A stretch of 64,000 nucleotides of DNA from Streptomyces sp. NBC_01571 (GCF_026339875.1 NZ_JAPEPZ010000001.1:1364001-1428000), one strand, 5' to 3'; positions 35,948 to 44,355 are shown, counted from the stretch's first letter. Notes: generated from the sequence alone by a model not told the origin. Numbers and translations: made by a program.

Positions 35948-36369
35948 ATGAGGTGTCTCACCTGTTCGGATGAGTGAGCGAGAAAACTGGAGTTCGAAGG
36001 CCGCGTCACAGATACGCGCAGATGCCGTGTCCGCCTGGCCCCCTTGCCAGAGCGTCCGTTTCGACCAACCCGCCCGAGGAGCAACGGAACTGCTTCCGCC
36101 CGCTCCCCGCGACCCCCGTTCGACTTGCTACCAACGAGTAGGACGATAGCAAGACTTGATGCTCCGACCGGTGTAACCCCGGGTACAAATCGTGGAATTG
36201 CGCAGTCCGTCCACCGAACGCCGTTCCCGGACGCCTGAATTGGCTGGTGCGCGGCGGGAACGAAGTGAATATGTGTGTCGCGTCACCCACTTCGAACAAT
36301 GTCCCGCTCATCGACAGCGCGGGAATGCGGCCGCTCCGCCACCCGCACACCGCCCGGCCCGTCGTCACG
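35948..36369. other. Promoter region of the polyketide operon
   Basis: This stretch upstream of the FAAL gene has locally lower GC and no convincing gene. It must carry the promoter for the FAAL-PKS operon, but I could not place -35/-10 hexamers with confidence. It contains the spaced inverted repeat listed at 36124-36153. Confidence 0.5.
36124..36153. promoter_or_regulatory. Spaced inverted repeat CTTGCTA/TAGCAAG upstream of FAAL gene
   Basis: CTTGCTA at 36124-36130 and its exact complement TAGCAAG at 36147-36153 are separated by 16 bp. They lie 177 bp before the FAAL start. This is a candidate regulator-binding site; no regulator gene sits inside the operon. Confidence 0.35.
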
Positions 36370-36464
36370 CCCGCGGCCGCACGCTCCGTTCCCGGGACAA
36401 GCCCGCGGCCGCACGCTCCGTTTCCGGGACAAGCCCGCGGCCGCACGCTCAGTTTCCGGACAAG
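36370..36464. repeat. 32-bp tandem repeat, three copies
   Basis: Three head-to-tail units at 36370-36401, 36402-36433 and 36434-36464 each begin CCCGCGGCCGCACGCTC. The first two differ by one base and the third lacks one base. They lie between the small-peptide terminator and the FAAL promoter region. Confidence 0.92.
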
Positions 36465-36469
36465 AGTGA

Positions 36470-36496
36470 GGCGGACCGCGCGATGCGCGGTCCGCC
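36470..36496. terminator. Hairpin terminator of the small-peptide gene
   Basis: A perfect 12-bp stem, GGCGGACCGCGC (36470-36481) with GCGCGGTCCGCC (36485-36496) and a GAT loop, starts 22 bp after the small-peptide stop. It separates that gene from the FAAL operon. Confidence 0.8.
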
Positions 36497-36518
36497 GAAT
36501 ACCCTCGCCGTCGTGGAA

Positions 36519-36734
36519 TTACTGGCTGACGTTGATGGCCTGGCCGGCCCCCGAGTCCGCCACCGACCACGAGGAGTGGTCGTTGAGCGCTGCCGACTCG
36601 TTGTGCGCGGAGATGTTGGCGACGTGCTTGGTGACGTTCACCGTCTTGCCGATGCTGAACTTCAGCCGCCCGAGAGCCTCACGGCCCGGCAGCAGCTCCG
36701 CCGACTCGGCGTCCAGTTCACGAGGATCCATCAT
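36519..36734 (-). CDS. Small Cys-free peptide, unrecognised (71 residues)
   Basis: The ATG at 36734 follows AGGGGGA with 8-bp spacing, a strong ribosome-binding site, so this is very likely a real gene. The product begins MMDPRELDAESAELLPGREA, an acidic leader-like half. It then changes to a basic and polar segment rich in Asn, Ser, Ala, His and Val (TVNVTKHVANISAHNESAAL), ending AGQAINVSQ. There is no signal peptide, membrane segment or Cys. The shape resembles a peptide precursor with leader and core, but no maturation enzyme is seen nearby. It could equally be a small structural or regulatory protein. It has its own terminator and lies just upstream of the polyketide operon on the same strand. 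Confidence 0.75.
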   Translation of the reverse strand: MMDPRELDAESAELLPGREALGRLKFSIGKTVNVTKHVANISAHNESAALNDHSSWSVADSGAGQAINVSQ

Positions 36735-36822
36735 GATCAATTCCCCCTAAGGAATCGGTGCACTGTGCTCGTCGGACGCGGCCAGGTTCCCCCCGGGCCG
36801 TGCCCAACTCCGTCGGACGAAC

Positions 36823-36841
36823 TGTCCAACGAGATTGGACA
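36823..36841. promoter_or_regulatory. Inverted repeat TGTCCAA-N5-TTGGACA
   Basis: A perfect 7-bp inverted repeat with a 5-bp spacer, TGTCCAA (36823-36829) and TTGGACA (36835-36841), lies in the divergent region about 90 bp before the small-peptide start and 180 bp before the MFS gene. The geometry suits a dimeric repressor. Confidence 0.5.
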
Positions 36842-37017
36842 CTAGGGGGCGGGGCGCCCGCATCGCAAGGGATTCAGGGGAGGCGGCAGGGACTGAATGG
36901 AAGTTCGAATAAGCCACCTCGCCCGCCACCCCGACCCTCCACCGCCCCACTCCCCCTCCCCGCAATTACCCCGCGAACGACCTTGCCGCAGCTCGAGCAC
37001 CCGCTTACCGTGACTTT

Positions 37018-38370
37018 GTGCCGAAAATAAACAAAACCCGAACGCGCAACGTCGCGCCGGACAACGGCAAGGACCTCACCCGCCTCCGGATCGCCCTCAC
37101 CGCCTTCTTCGCCCTCGACGGGTTCGTCTTCGCCGGGTGGGTCGTCCGCATCCCCGCCATCAAGGAGCAGACCGGTACCTCGGCGAGCACGCTCGGGCTC
37201 GCGCTGCTCGGGGTCTCGGCCGGCGCGGTGATCACCATGACGCTCACCGGAAGGCTGTGCCGGCGGTTCGGCAACCACCCGGTGACCGTCGTCTGTGCCG
37301 TCATCCTCTCGCTGAGCGTGGCACTGCCGCCGCTCACGCACTCCGCGGCGGCCCTGGGCGCCGTGCTCCTGGTGTTCGGCTCCGCCTACGGCGGAATCAA
37401 CGTCGCGTTCAACAGTGCAGCCGTCGACCTGGTCGCCGCGCTGCGACGGCCGATCATGCCCAGCTTCCACGCGGCGTTCAGTCTGGGCGGCATGATCGGC
37501 GCGGGCCTCGGCGGACTGGTCGCGGGATCGCTGTCCCCCACCCGCCATCTGCTGGGGCTGACCTTCGTCGGCCTGCTGGTCACCGCCGTCGCGGGACGCG
37601 TCCTGATGCGCGAGGAGGCTCCGGCGGCACCCGGCCGTCAGCACTACGGCGATGCACCGGGCACACCGGGCCGTCCACGCCACGGAGATGCCCCCAGCGC
37701 ACCGGGCCGCCCGCACCACGGAGATGTCCCCAGCGCACAGGACCGTCAGGACCACGGCGATGCTCCCGGCGCACAGGACCGGCCGCGCCCCGCCAAGGAG
37801 GCGGAACCCCGCCGCACGGACTCCCGTACCCGGGTGCTGGTCCTCGTCTTCGGCGTGATCGCCCTGTGCACGGCGTACGGCGAGGGAGCCCTGGCCGACT
37901 GGGGCGCACTGCACCTCGAACAGGACCTCGATGCACATCCCGGCGTCGCGGCCGCCGGCTACTCCTGCTTCGCGCTCACCATGACGATCGGACGGCTCAG
38001 CGGGACGGCGCTGCTGGAGCGGCTCGGTCGGACCCGCATCCTGGTGGTGGGCGGTGCGACGGCCGCGGCCGGCATGCTGCTCGGGTCGCTCGCCCCCTCC
38101 GCGTGGGCCGCGCTCCTCGGCTTCGCCGTCACGGGGCTCGGCCTCGCCAACATCTTCCCCGTGGCCATCGAACGCGCCGGCGCCCTGGCCGGACCCGGCG
38201 GAGTCGCCGCCGCGTCCACCCTCGGTTACGGCGGCATGCTCCTCGGGCCGCCGGCCATCGGGTTCATGGCCGACTGGTTCTCCCTGCCCACGGCGCTCAC
38301 CAGCGTCGCCGCCCTGGCCGCCGTGGCCGCCGCCATCGGCTTCACGACCCGACGGGTCGCGGTGGCCTGA
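37018..38370 (+). CDS. MFS transporter with repeat-expanded central loop
   Basis: A 450-residue major facilitator protein with about 12 membrane segments. The loop motif GRLCRRFGNH follows TM2, and FHAAFSLGGMIGAGLGGLVAG lies in the first half. The best match is the small-molecule/sugar-type MFS group with GGINVAFNSAAVDL. Residues 199-258, in the cytoplasmic loop between the two halves, are five degenerate 12-residue units of the type GDAPSAPGRPHH. The GTG at 37018 has no good ribosome-binding site, so the start is uncertain and could be leaderless. It is divergent from the small-peptide gene. Export of the nearby polyketide product is possible but unproven. Confidence 0.85.
   Translation: MPKINKTRTRNVAPDNGKDLTRLRIALTAFFALDGFVFAGWVVRIPAIKEQTGTSASTLGLALLGVSAGAVITMTLTGRLCRRFGNHPVTVVCAVILSLSVALPPLTHSAAALGAVLLVFGSAYGGINVAFNSAAVDLVAALRRPIMPSFHAAFSLGGMIGAGLGGLVAGSLSPTRHLLGLTFVGLLVTAVAGRVLMREEAPAAPGRQHYGDAPGTPGRPRHGDAPSAPGRPHHGDVPSAQDRQDHGDAPGAQDRPRPAKEAEPRRTDSRTRVLVLVFGVIALCTAYGEGALADWGALHLEQDLDAHPGVAAAGYSCFALTMTIGRLSGTALLERLGRTRILVVGGATAAAGMLLGSLAPSAWAALLGFAVTGLGLANIFPVAIERAGALAGPGGVAAASTLGYGGMLLGPPAIGFMADWFSLPTALTSVAALAAVAAAIGFTTRRVAVA
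37612..37791. repeat. 36-bp coding repeat x5 in MFS loop
   Basis: Five units of 36 bp encode 12-residue repeats (consensus GDAPxAPGRPxH) in the central loop of the MFS transporter. Unit length keeps the frame, so copy number can change without breaking the protein. Confidence 0.85.
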
Positions 38371-38839
38371 TGCCGACCGGCGTGCTGCCGGAAGACACCG
38401 GCCGCCGCCCGGCGAACGCCACCGCCCGAGAGCGGGGGACCGCGTCACACGGTGGTGCCCGGTCGCGCGGTGGCAGGGTGGGTCGGCGTCCCACGAGAGC
38501 CGGGTGGGAGATGTCGCGAACGACGCCCTGGACGCCGAGGCGGGCGGCGTCGGTGTCGGTGTCGAGGGCGGTGCCATCGTCGCCGGACAGGGCGGCGCCG
38601 GTCACGCCGGCGTTCTCCTCCAGCCGCTCACGGTGCCAGATGCCGGGCATCTGGCATCGGCATCGGCATCGGCACGATCCGCGGGTGCCGGGCCGGCAGA
38701 CAGGCGAGCGCCCCCGCCCCGGCGCGGCCTCGGCTCGGGCCGATTCGCCGGCGAGGTCCACGAGTGCCTGGTTCACGCCGCGGCGCTCCTCGGTGAACCG
38801 CGGGACGGCAGCGCGCGGTTCGTCCGGCAGACTCACCGC
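38371..38839. other. Gene-free stretch with palindrome
   Basis: This 469-bp gap lies between the MFS and isomerase genes. It holds a near-perfect palindrome, CCAGATGCC-G-GGCATCTGG (38636-38654), followed at once by CATCGG repeated three times, possibly a terminator for the MFS gene. Frames in this stretch lack a ribosome-binding site and family resemblance. Confidence 0.55.
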
Positions 38840-39601
38840 ATGGACGTTCCGGAATTCGTGGAGGCCCTCGACGCGGAGGGCCGTTCGCTGGCGGCGGCGG
38901 CCGAGGAGGCGGGACCTGGCGCCGAGGTCGTGACCTGCCCGGGCTGGCAGGTGCGGGATCTCGTACGGCACACGGGCATGGTGCACCGCTGGGCGACGGC
39001 GTTCGTCACCGAGGGCCACACCGCGTACCTACGGGGCGGCGGGCTGCCCGCGCTCGACGGTGCCGAACTCCTGGCCTGGTTCCGCGACGGTCACCGCCGG
39101 CTCGTCGACAGCCTCGCCCGTGCCCCGCGGGATGTGGAGTGCTGGAGCTTTCTGCCCGCGCCCTCACCACTCGCCTTCTGGGCTCGTCGACAGACGCACG
39201 AGACGACCGTGCACCGCGTCGACGCGCAGTCCGCGCTCGGCGGGACGCCGGGTACGGTCGCCCCGGACCTCGCGGTGGACGGGATCGACGAGTTGCTGCG
39301 CGGCTTCCACGGACGGGCGCGGAGCAAGGTGCGCGCACAAACGCCCTGTGTGCTGCGCGTGCGGGCGACGGACGCCGACGCGGTGTGGACCCTGCGGCTG
39401 TCACCCGAACCGCCCGTGAGCGAGCGGCACCCGGCTCAGGGTGCGCCACAGGACGTCGGCGCCGACGCCGACTGCGAGGTGTCCGGTCCCGCCGCGCGGC
39501 TCTACCTGGCGCTGTGGAACCGGCTGCCGTTTCCGACGGTGACCGGCGACGGCTCACTCACCACGCTGTGGCGGGAGACGTCCGCCGTCACGTGGCGCTG
39601 A
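38840..39601 (+). CDS. Maleylpyruvate isomerase-family mycothiol-dependent protein
   Basis: A 253-residue protein with an N-terminal DinB-like four-helix domain. VTCPGWQVRDLVRHTGMVHRWA at about residues 31-52 and ARRQTHETTVHRVDAQ around residue 118 carry the metal-binding His residues. A C-terminal SCP-like domain ends LYLALWNRLPF. This family uses mycothiol in isomerisation or conjugation of small electrophiles. The ATG at 38840 is the start that matches the family N-terminus MDVPEFVEALDAEG. The 3' end overlaps the convergent MarR gene by 14 bp. Confidence 0.88.
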   Translation: MDVPEFVEALDAEGRSLAAAAEEAGPGAEVVTCPGWQVRDLVRHTGMVHRWATAFVTEGHTAYLRGGGLPALDGAELLAWFRDGHRRLVDSLARAPRDVECWSFLPAPSPLAFWARRQTHETTVHRVDAQSALGGTPGTVAPDLAVDGIDELLRGFHGRARSKVRAQTPCVLRVRATDADAVWTLRLSPEPPVSERHPAQGAPQDVGADADCEVSGPAARLYLALWNRLPFPTVTGDGSLTTLWRETSAVTWR

Positions 39602-40067
39602 AGCGGGCAGTCTGGTCGCGGACGCTGTGGTCGCGGATGCCGTGGTCGGGGGCGCTGTGGTCGGGGTCGGTCGGATCGCCCGCCAGCATCCGCGCGAGCA
39701 CCGCGCGTTGCAGCGGCAGCACCTCACCGTGCAGGTCGAGCCCCTTGGGCGTGAGGGACACCCGTACACCCCGCCGGTCCTCCTGACACATACCGCGCGC
39801 CACGAGCCCGTCCTTCTCCAGTCGGGCCACCAGACGGGACAGCGCGCTCTGGCTCAGATGCACGCGGTCGGAGATCTCCTGGACACGGTACGAGCCGGCG
39901 CCGTCCGCCCCGGCGTCCCCGGCCAGCACGTCGAGCACCTCGAAGTCGCTTGCGCCCAGCCCATGTCGGTGCAGCACACGGTCGACCTCGCACAGGGTGC
40001 GCGCATGCACCGCGAGGATGTCGCGCCACTGGTCCACGAGCACCTGCTCGGCCTTCTCCGCCGCCAT
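39588..40067 (-). CDS. MarR-family transcriptional regulator
   Basis: A 159-residue winged-helix protein. The recognition region VQEISDRVHLSQSALSRLVARLEKDGLV is followed by the wing MCQEDRRGVRVSLTPKG, typical for MarR. Start MAAEKAEQVLVDQWRD at 40067 is chosen by family length; the longer frame reads through the promoter. The C-terminal 20 residues (PDHSAPDHGIRDHSVRD) are repetitive and unlike the family. It is divergent from a DHA2 exporter with 85 bp between them carrying palindromes, so it probably represses that exporter and itself until a ligand binds. Confidence 0.92.
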   Translation of the reverse strand: MAAEKAEQVLVDQWRDILAVHARTLCEVDRVLHRHGLGASDFEVLDVLAGDAGADGAGSYRVQEISDRVHLSQSALSRLVARLEKDGLVARGMCQEDRRGVRVSLTPKGLDLHGEVLPLQRAVLARMLAGDPTDPDHSAPDHGIRDHSVRDQTARFSAT

Positions 40068-40110
40068 GGGCGCACCGTAGCAAAGAATCCATTTCGTTGC
40101 ATCGGAATTA

Positions 40111-40138
40111 AATGCATTTGCATTGGATGCATGTGCAT
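40111..40138. promoter_or_regulatory. Two MarR-type palindromes between MarR gene and exporter
   Basis: AATGCA-TT-TGCATT (40111-40124) and ATGCA-TG-TGCAT (40127-40138) are perfect inverted repeats spaced by 2 bp, in an AT-rich stretch just before the exporter ATG at 40153. A related TTGCAT lies at 40097. Binding here would cover both divergent promoters. Confidence 0.75.
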
Positions 40139-40152
40139 GTACTCTCTCCGTC

Positions 40153-41631
40153 ATGACCTCCCCGCTCACCACTCCCGTGTCCATGGGACGCTGGACCCCC
40201 CGACTGTGGGGCACCCTGCTGGTGCTCTGCGCCGCGATGTTCCTGGACGCGCTGGACGTGTCGATGGTCGGCGTCGCGCTGCCCTCCATCGGTTCCGAAC
40301 TCGATCTCTCCACCTCGACGCTGCAATGGATCGTCAGCGGCTACATCCTGGGATACGGCGGACTGCTCCTGCTGGGCGGCCGCACCGCCGACCTGCTGGG
40401 CCGCCGTCAGGTCTTCCTGGTGGCCCTGGGAGTCTTCGCGCTCGCCTCACTGCTCGGCGGACTCGTCGACTCGGGCCCGCTGCTGATCGCCAGCCGCTTC
40501 ATCAAGGGCCTGAGCGCGGCGTTCACCGCGCCGGCGGGCCTGTCGATCATCACCACGACCTTCCCCGAGGGCCCGCTGCGCAACCGCGCCCTGTCGATCT
40601 ACACCACCTGTGCGGCCACCGGCTTCTCGATGGGTCTCGTCCTGTCCGGCCTGCTCACCGAGGCCAGCTGGCGCCTGACCATGCTGCTGCCGGCGCCCAT
40701 CGCGCTCCTCGCGCTCCTCGTCGGCATGAAGCTCCTGCCGCGCAGTGAACGGGAGAAGGACCACAACGGCTACGACATCCCGGGCGCAGTTCTCGGCACG
40801 GCGTCGATGCTGCTGCTCGTGTTCACCGTCGTCCAGGCCCCGCAAGCCGGCTGGGCCTCGGCCCGAACGCTGCTGTCCTTCCTCGCGGTCGCCGTCCTGC
40901 TCACGGTCTTCGTCCGGGTCGAGCGCCGCTCACCCGGGCCCCTGATCCGGCTCGGGGTGCTGCGCTCCGGCAGCCAGATCCGGGCCCAGCTCGGCGCGAT
41001 GGCGTTCTTCGGCTCGTACGTCGGGTTCCAGTTCCTGGTCACGCTCTACATGCAGTCGCTGCTCGGGTGGTCGGCGCTGCACACCGCGCTCGCCTTCCTG
41101 CCCGCCGGCGCGCTGGTCGCACTCTCCTCGACCAAGGTCGGCTCCGTGGTGGACCGTTTCGGTACCCCGCGACTGATCGCCGTGGGCTTCGCGCTGATGG
41201 TCGTCGGTTACGCGCTGTTCCTGCGCGTCAGCCTCGACCCGGTGTACGCGGCGGTGATCCTGCCGACGATGCTGCTGATCGGCGCGGCCTGCGCGCTGGT
41301 CTTCCCGTCGCTCAACATCCAGGCCACCAACGGCGTCGACGACCACGAACAGGGCATGGTCTCGGGCCTGCTCAACACCTCGGTCCAGGTGGGCGGCGCC
41401 ATCTTCCTGGCGGTCGTGACGGCTGTCGTGACCGCGAACTCCTCCGAGGGTTCCTCCCCGCAGGCCGTCCTCGACAGCTACCGGGCCGGCCTGCTCGTGG
41501 TCACGGGCATCGCCGTGGCCGGGCTGCTGATCACCCTGCCGGGCCTGCGGACGCGACGCCCCCGGGGGTCCGTCGTGGTCGCCAGGTCCGTACAGGAGAC
41601 GTCGCAGGAGCGGGTACCCGTCTGCGACTGA
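40153..41631 (+). CDS. DHA2-family (14-TM) MFS drug exporter
   Basis: A 492-residue major facilitator of the DHA2 drug:proton antiporter type. TM1 carries LCAAMFLDALDVSMVGVALPSIG, then LQWIVSGYILGYGGLLLLGGRTADLLGRR, with motif C-like GFSMGLVLSGLL. About 14 hydrophobic segments and the 490-residue length fit EmrB/QacA relatives. The ATG at 40153 is chosen; the upstream TTG would place the start inside the MarR operator. Control by the divergent MarR gene is likely from the palindromes. Confidence 0.9.
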   Translation: MTSPLTTPVSMGRWTPRLWGTLLVLCAAMFLDALDVSMVGVALPSIGSELDLSTSTLQWIVSGYILGYGGLLLLGGRTADLLGRRQVFLVALGVFALASLLGGLVDSGPLLIASRFIKGLSAAFTAPAGLSIITTTFPEGPLRNRALSIYTTCAATGFSMGLVLSGLLTEASWRLTMLLPAPIALLALLVGMKLLPRSEREKDHNGYDIPGAVLGTASMLLLVFTVVQAPQAGWASARTLLSFLAVAVLLTVFVRVERRSPGPLIRLGVLRSGSQIRAQLGAMAFFGSYVGFQFLVTLYMQSLLGWSALHTALAFLPAGALVALSSTKVGSVVDRFGTPRLIAVGFALMVVGYALFLRVSLDPVYAAVILPTMLLIGAACALVFPSLNIQATNGVDDHEQGMVSGLLNTSVQVGGAIFLAVVTAVVTANSSEGSSPQAVLDSYRAGLLVVTGIAVAGLLITLPGLRTRRPRGSVVVARSVQETSQERVPVCD

Positions 41632-41672
41632 CCCGGTCGCCCGGTCGCCCGGCCACCGGCCAGTGGTCCCCG

Positions 41673-41752
41673 GGGCCGCCGGGCCGCCGGGCCACCGGGC
41701 CACCGGGCCACCGGGCCGCCGGGCCGCCGGGCCGCCGGGCCGCCGGGCCCCC
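41673..41752. repeat. 8-bp tandem repeat GGGCCRCC x10
   Basis: Ten head-to-tail 8-bp units (GGGCCGCC, GGGCCACC, one GGGCCCCC) occupy most of the 257-bp gap after the DHA2 exporter. No gene is seen in this gap. Confidence 0.9.
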
Positions 41753-41888
41753 GGGCACATCGTCGCCCCGGCCCCACCGGCCCACGCGGTCCCACGGACC
41801 GCTCCGATCCGTCCCGTTTCGTTCCCAACTCGACGCGCCCGGCCGGGCATTCCTTGCCCGCCGGGCGCGGCGCACGGACACTTGCCGG

Positions 41889-42170
41889 ATGAGACCGACA
41901 CGTACGCAGGACCAGCGGGACGCGATCACCGTGGAGATCGGGTACGCGTTGTTCAGCGCGGCGTTCGCGGCGGCGCTCGCCCTGGGGGCGGTGTCCGGCC
42001 CCGCGCTGCTGTTCCATCTCCCCTTCGCCGTCGAGAAGATCCTGATCACTTCGGGGATAATGCTGGCCGTCGCGCTCTTCGCCGTACGTGTGGTCACGGT
42101 GCTGATCCGCTTCGGCCGCGCGGCCGGCGCTCAGCCCAGCCACCCCGGCCGGACCAACCCCGACTCGTAG
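41889..42170 (+). CDS. Small membrane protein, DUF6332-like
   Basis: A 93-residue protein starting MRPTRTQDQRDAITVEIGYA. It has two hydrophobic segments, FSAAFAAALALGAVSGPALLF and ILITSGIMLAVALFAVRVVTVLI, and a basic tail. The pattern is that of the DUF6332 group of Streptomyces two-TM proteins with unknown role. Its last 40 bp overlap the convergent response-regulator gene. Confidence 0.75.
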   Translation: MRPTRTQDQRDAITVEIGYALFSAAFAAALALGAVSGPALLFHLPFAVEKILITSGIMLAVALFAVRVVTVLIRFGRAAGAQPSHPGRTNPDS

Positions 42171-42796
42171 GCCATCACGACCAGTTGGGCCCGGTCGCGG
42201 GCTCCGAGCTTCACCATGGTCCGGCTGACATGGGTCTTGGCGGTGAGCGGGCTGACGACAAGTCGCCTCGCGATCTCGTCGTTGGACAGACCGATACCGA
42301 CCAGCGCCATCACCTCCCGCTCCCGCTCCGTGAGTTGGACGAGGAGACCAGCCGCCGCCGGCTCCTTCGACCGGGCCGCGAACTCGGAGATGAGGCGCCG
42401 CGTCACCCCCGGCGACAACAGCGCGTCGCCCTCGACCACCGCCCGTACCGCGCGCAGGAGTTCGTCCGGCTCGGTGTCCTTGACGAGAAAACCGGAGGCA
42501 CCGGAGCGGATCGCCTCGAAGACGTACTCGTCCAGCTCGAAGGTGGTGAGCATGACCACCTTGACGTCCTTCAGGTCCGGGTCGTCGGTGATGCGACGGG
42601 TCGCGGCCAGCCCGTCCAGCACCGGCATGCGGATGTCCATCAGAACGACGTCGGGCCGCAGTGCGCGTACCTCGCGCAGCGCCTCGTCGCCGTCGGCCGC
42701 CTCACCGGCCACCTCCAGGTCCGCCTGTGCGTCGAGCAGCGCCTTGAAGCCTGCCCTGACCAGTGACTGGTCGTCGGCGAGCAGTACGCGGATCAC
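42131..42796 (-). CDS. NarL/LuxR-family response regulator
   Basis: A 221-residue regulator. The receiver domain has acidic DD near residues 8-9, phosphoacceptor Asp54 in VVLMDIRMP and Lys in FLVKDTEPDEL. The C-terminal LuxR helix-turn-helix is LTEREREVMALVGIGLSNDEIARRLVVSPLTAKTHVSRTMVKLG. Its ATG overlaps the stop of the histidine kinase gene by 4 bp, so the two form a coupled two-component system. Targets cannot be read here. Confidence 0.95.
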   Translation of the reverse strand: MIRVLLADDQSLVRAGFKALLDAQADLEVAGEAADGDEALREVRALRPDVVLMDIRMPVLDGLAATRRITDDPDLKDVKVVMLTTFELDEYVFEAIRSGASGFLVKDTEPDELLRAVRAVVEGDALLSPGVTRRLISEFAARSKEPAAAGLLVQLTEREREVMALVGIGLSNDEIARRLVVSPLTAKTHVSRTMVKLGARDRAQLVVMAYESGLVRPGWLG

Positions 42797-44058
42797 CGGT
42801 CCTCCTTGACCTGAAGGGGAAGTACGGCCACTACCCGGAATCCGCCGTCGTCGCGCGGGCCCGCCTCGATCGTGCCACCGAGGGCGGCGGCCCGCTCCCG
42901 CATGCCGGCCAGCCCGTGCCCGCTGCCGCCCGCGTCGGCGCCGGTCCCGGGCCCGTCGTCGTCGATGCGCAGCCGCAGCGTGTCCCCCGACGACTCGACC
43001 CGCACACGCGCGTGCCGCGATCCCGAGTGCCGTACGACATTGGTGAGGGCCTCCTGGACGATCCGGAACGCGGCGAGGTCGACGCCCGGCGGAAGCTTCG
43101 GGGGCGTGTCCCGGACCTCGACGGTCAGGCCCGCGGCCGCCGCCTGTTCGACGAGCTCGGGAAGCCGGTCGAGTCCGGGCGCCGGAGCCCGCGGCGCGTC
43201 ACCGGGCGCGCGCAGGGTGGCGAGTACCTGCCGGACCTCGCCGAGCGCCTCCTTGCTCGCCTCCTTGATGGTGGTGAGCGCCGAACGCGCCTGTTCCGGG
43301 TCGGAGTCGAGGAGCGCGAGGCCGACGCCCGCCTGGACGTTGATCACCGAGATGCTGTGCGCCAGGACGTCGTGCAGTTCGCGGGCGATCCGCAGCCGCT
43401 CCTCGTCGGCGCGCCGTGCTGCGGCCTGCGCACGCTCGGCGCGGTCGCGGGCCCACTGCTCACGGCGGACGCGGACCAGTTCCGAGACGGCCACGATCGC
43501 CACGCCCCAGGTGGCGACGCCGATCTCCCGGGTCCAGGAGACAGCCCGGTCCCCCGTCGGCGGCAGCCAGTGATAGAGCCAGTGCGCCATGAGCAGATGG
43601 CCGAGCCAGAGCAGGCCGATGGCCGCCCAGGCGGCTCGGCGGTGTCCCGCCACGACCGCGCCGAAGCAGCCGACGGCGGCCGTGACGAAGACGGGCCCGT
43701 ACGGGTATCCGGCGCCCAGGTAGACCAGGGTCACCGCCGCCGTGCCGAAGGCGACGAGCACCGGACGACGCTGCCGCCACAGCAGCAGACCGCACCCCAC
43801 GAGCAACAGCGCACGGGCGAAGTGGTCGAGCGCCCCGCGATCTCCCTCCTGGGCGTGCGCGGCGAACTGCGAGCCGACGAGCACGAGGACGGTCAGCAGC
43901 AGGGTGGAACGCCAGGGCAGGCGGCCGGCGCGCCCCTCGGCGTTCCCCGGATCCCCACCGGTCCACCCCGGCGGCCCGGTCCACCCCGAGGGCCCGTGCC
44001 GCCACCACGGCGGTCCACCGCCCCACGCCGGGGACCTGGTGGTTCGCTGCTCTTCCAT
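42793..44058 (-). CDS. NarL-type sensor histidine kinase
   Basis: A 421-residue kinase. A Pro/Gly/Trp-rich N-terminus is followed by about five membrane segments, then the HisKA_3 box RIARELHDVLAHSISVINVQ with His229, and an ATPase domain with QEALTNVVRHS and DDGPGTGAD...GHGLAGMRERA. The absence of a large extracytoplasmic domain suggests sensing within the membrane. The ATG at 44058 (MEEQRTTRSP) is preferred over an in-frame start seven codons upstream. It is the first gene of the pair with the regulator. Confidence 0.93.
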   Translation of the reverse strand: MEEQRTTRSPAWGGGPPWWRHGPSGWTGPPGWTGGDPGNAEGRAGRLPWRSTLLLTVLVLVGSQFAAHAQEGDRGALDHFARALLLVGCGLLLWRQRRPVLVAFGTAAVTLVYLGAGYPYGPVFVTAAVGCFGAVVAGHRRAAWAAIGLLWLGHLLMAHWLYHWLPPTGDRAVSWTREIGVATWGVAIVAVSELVRVRREQWARDRAERAQAAARRADEERLRIARELHDVLAHSISVINVQAGVGLALLDSDPEQARSALTTIKEASKEALGEVRQVLATLRAPGDAPRAPAPGLDRLPELVEQAAAAGLTVEVRDTPPKLPPGVDLAAFRIVQEALTNVVRHSGSRHARVRVESSGDTLRLRIDDDGPGTGADAGGSGHGLAGMRERAAALGGTIEAGPRDDGGFRVVAVLPLQVKEDR

Positions 44059-44355
44059 GACGGCCACGCTAGACGCCACGGTCCGCCGACGGCGTCAGCC
44101 GGACGAGGTGATCACACGTACTCCCCACGGAGTACCGCCGCCGGCCGCACCGACCGCGTCCAGCCCGAGATCTTCAACCGGGAGACCCTCACGCTGGAGG
44201 ACTACCGGAAGGCGTGGGCGCCGGACCTGGACCACCGACTGACCCGAGCGGGGCACTTCACGGCCGACGCACCACCGGGCCGCACCCCACGCCACCGCCC
44301 CGCCACCACCGGGATCCCCCCGCAGCTCCGGTCCGTCCCCCCTGCGGGTTCTCCC

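Noticed and set aside
36370..36464. Possible CRISPR-like array
   Set aside because: The 32-bp units are directly adjacent with no spacers, and there are no cas genes. It is a plain tandem repeat.
38342..39019. A 225-codon minus-strand frame spanning the gap and the isomerase start
   Set aside because: It overlaps the well-supported isomerase gene, lacks a ribosome-binding site and has no family resemblance.
44100..44340. Plus-strand frame containing PEIFNRETLTLEDYRKAW, which reads like part of a protein
   Set aside because: It is short, has no start with a ribosome-binding site and cannot be linked to a family. It may be a gene scrap, but the evidence is too weak to annotate.
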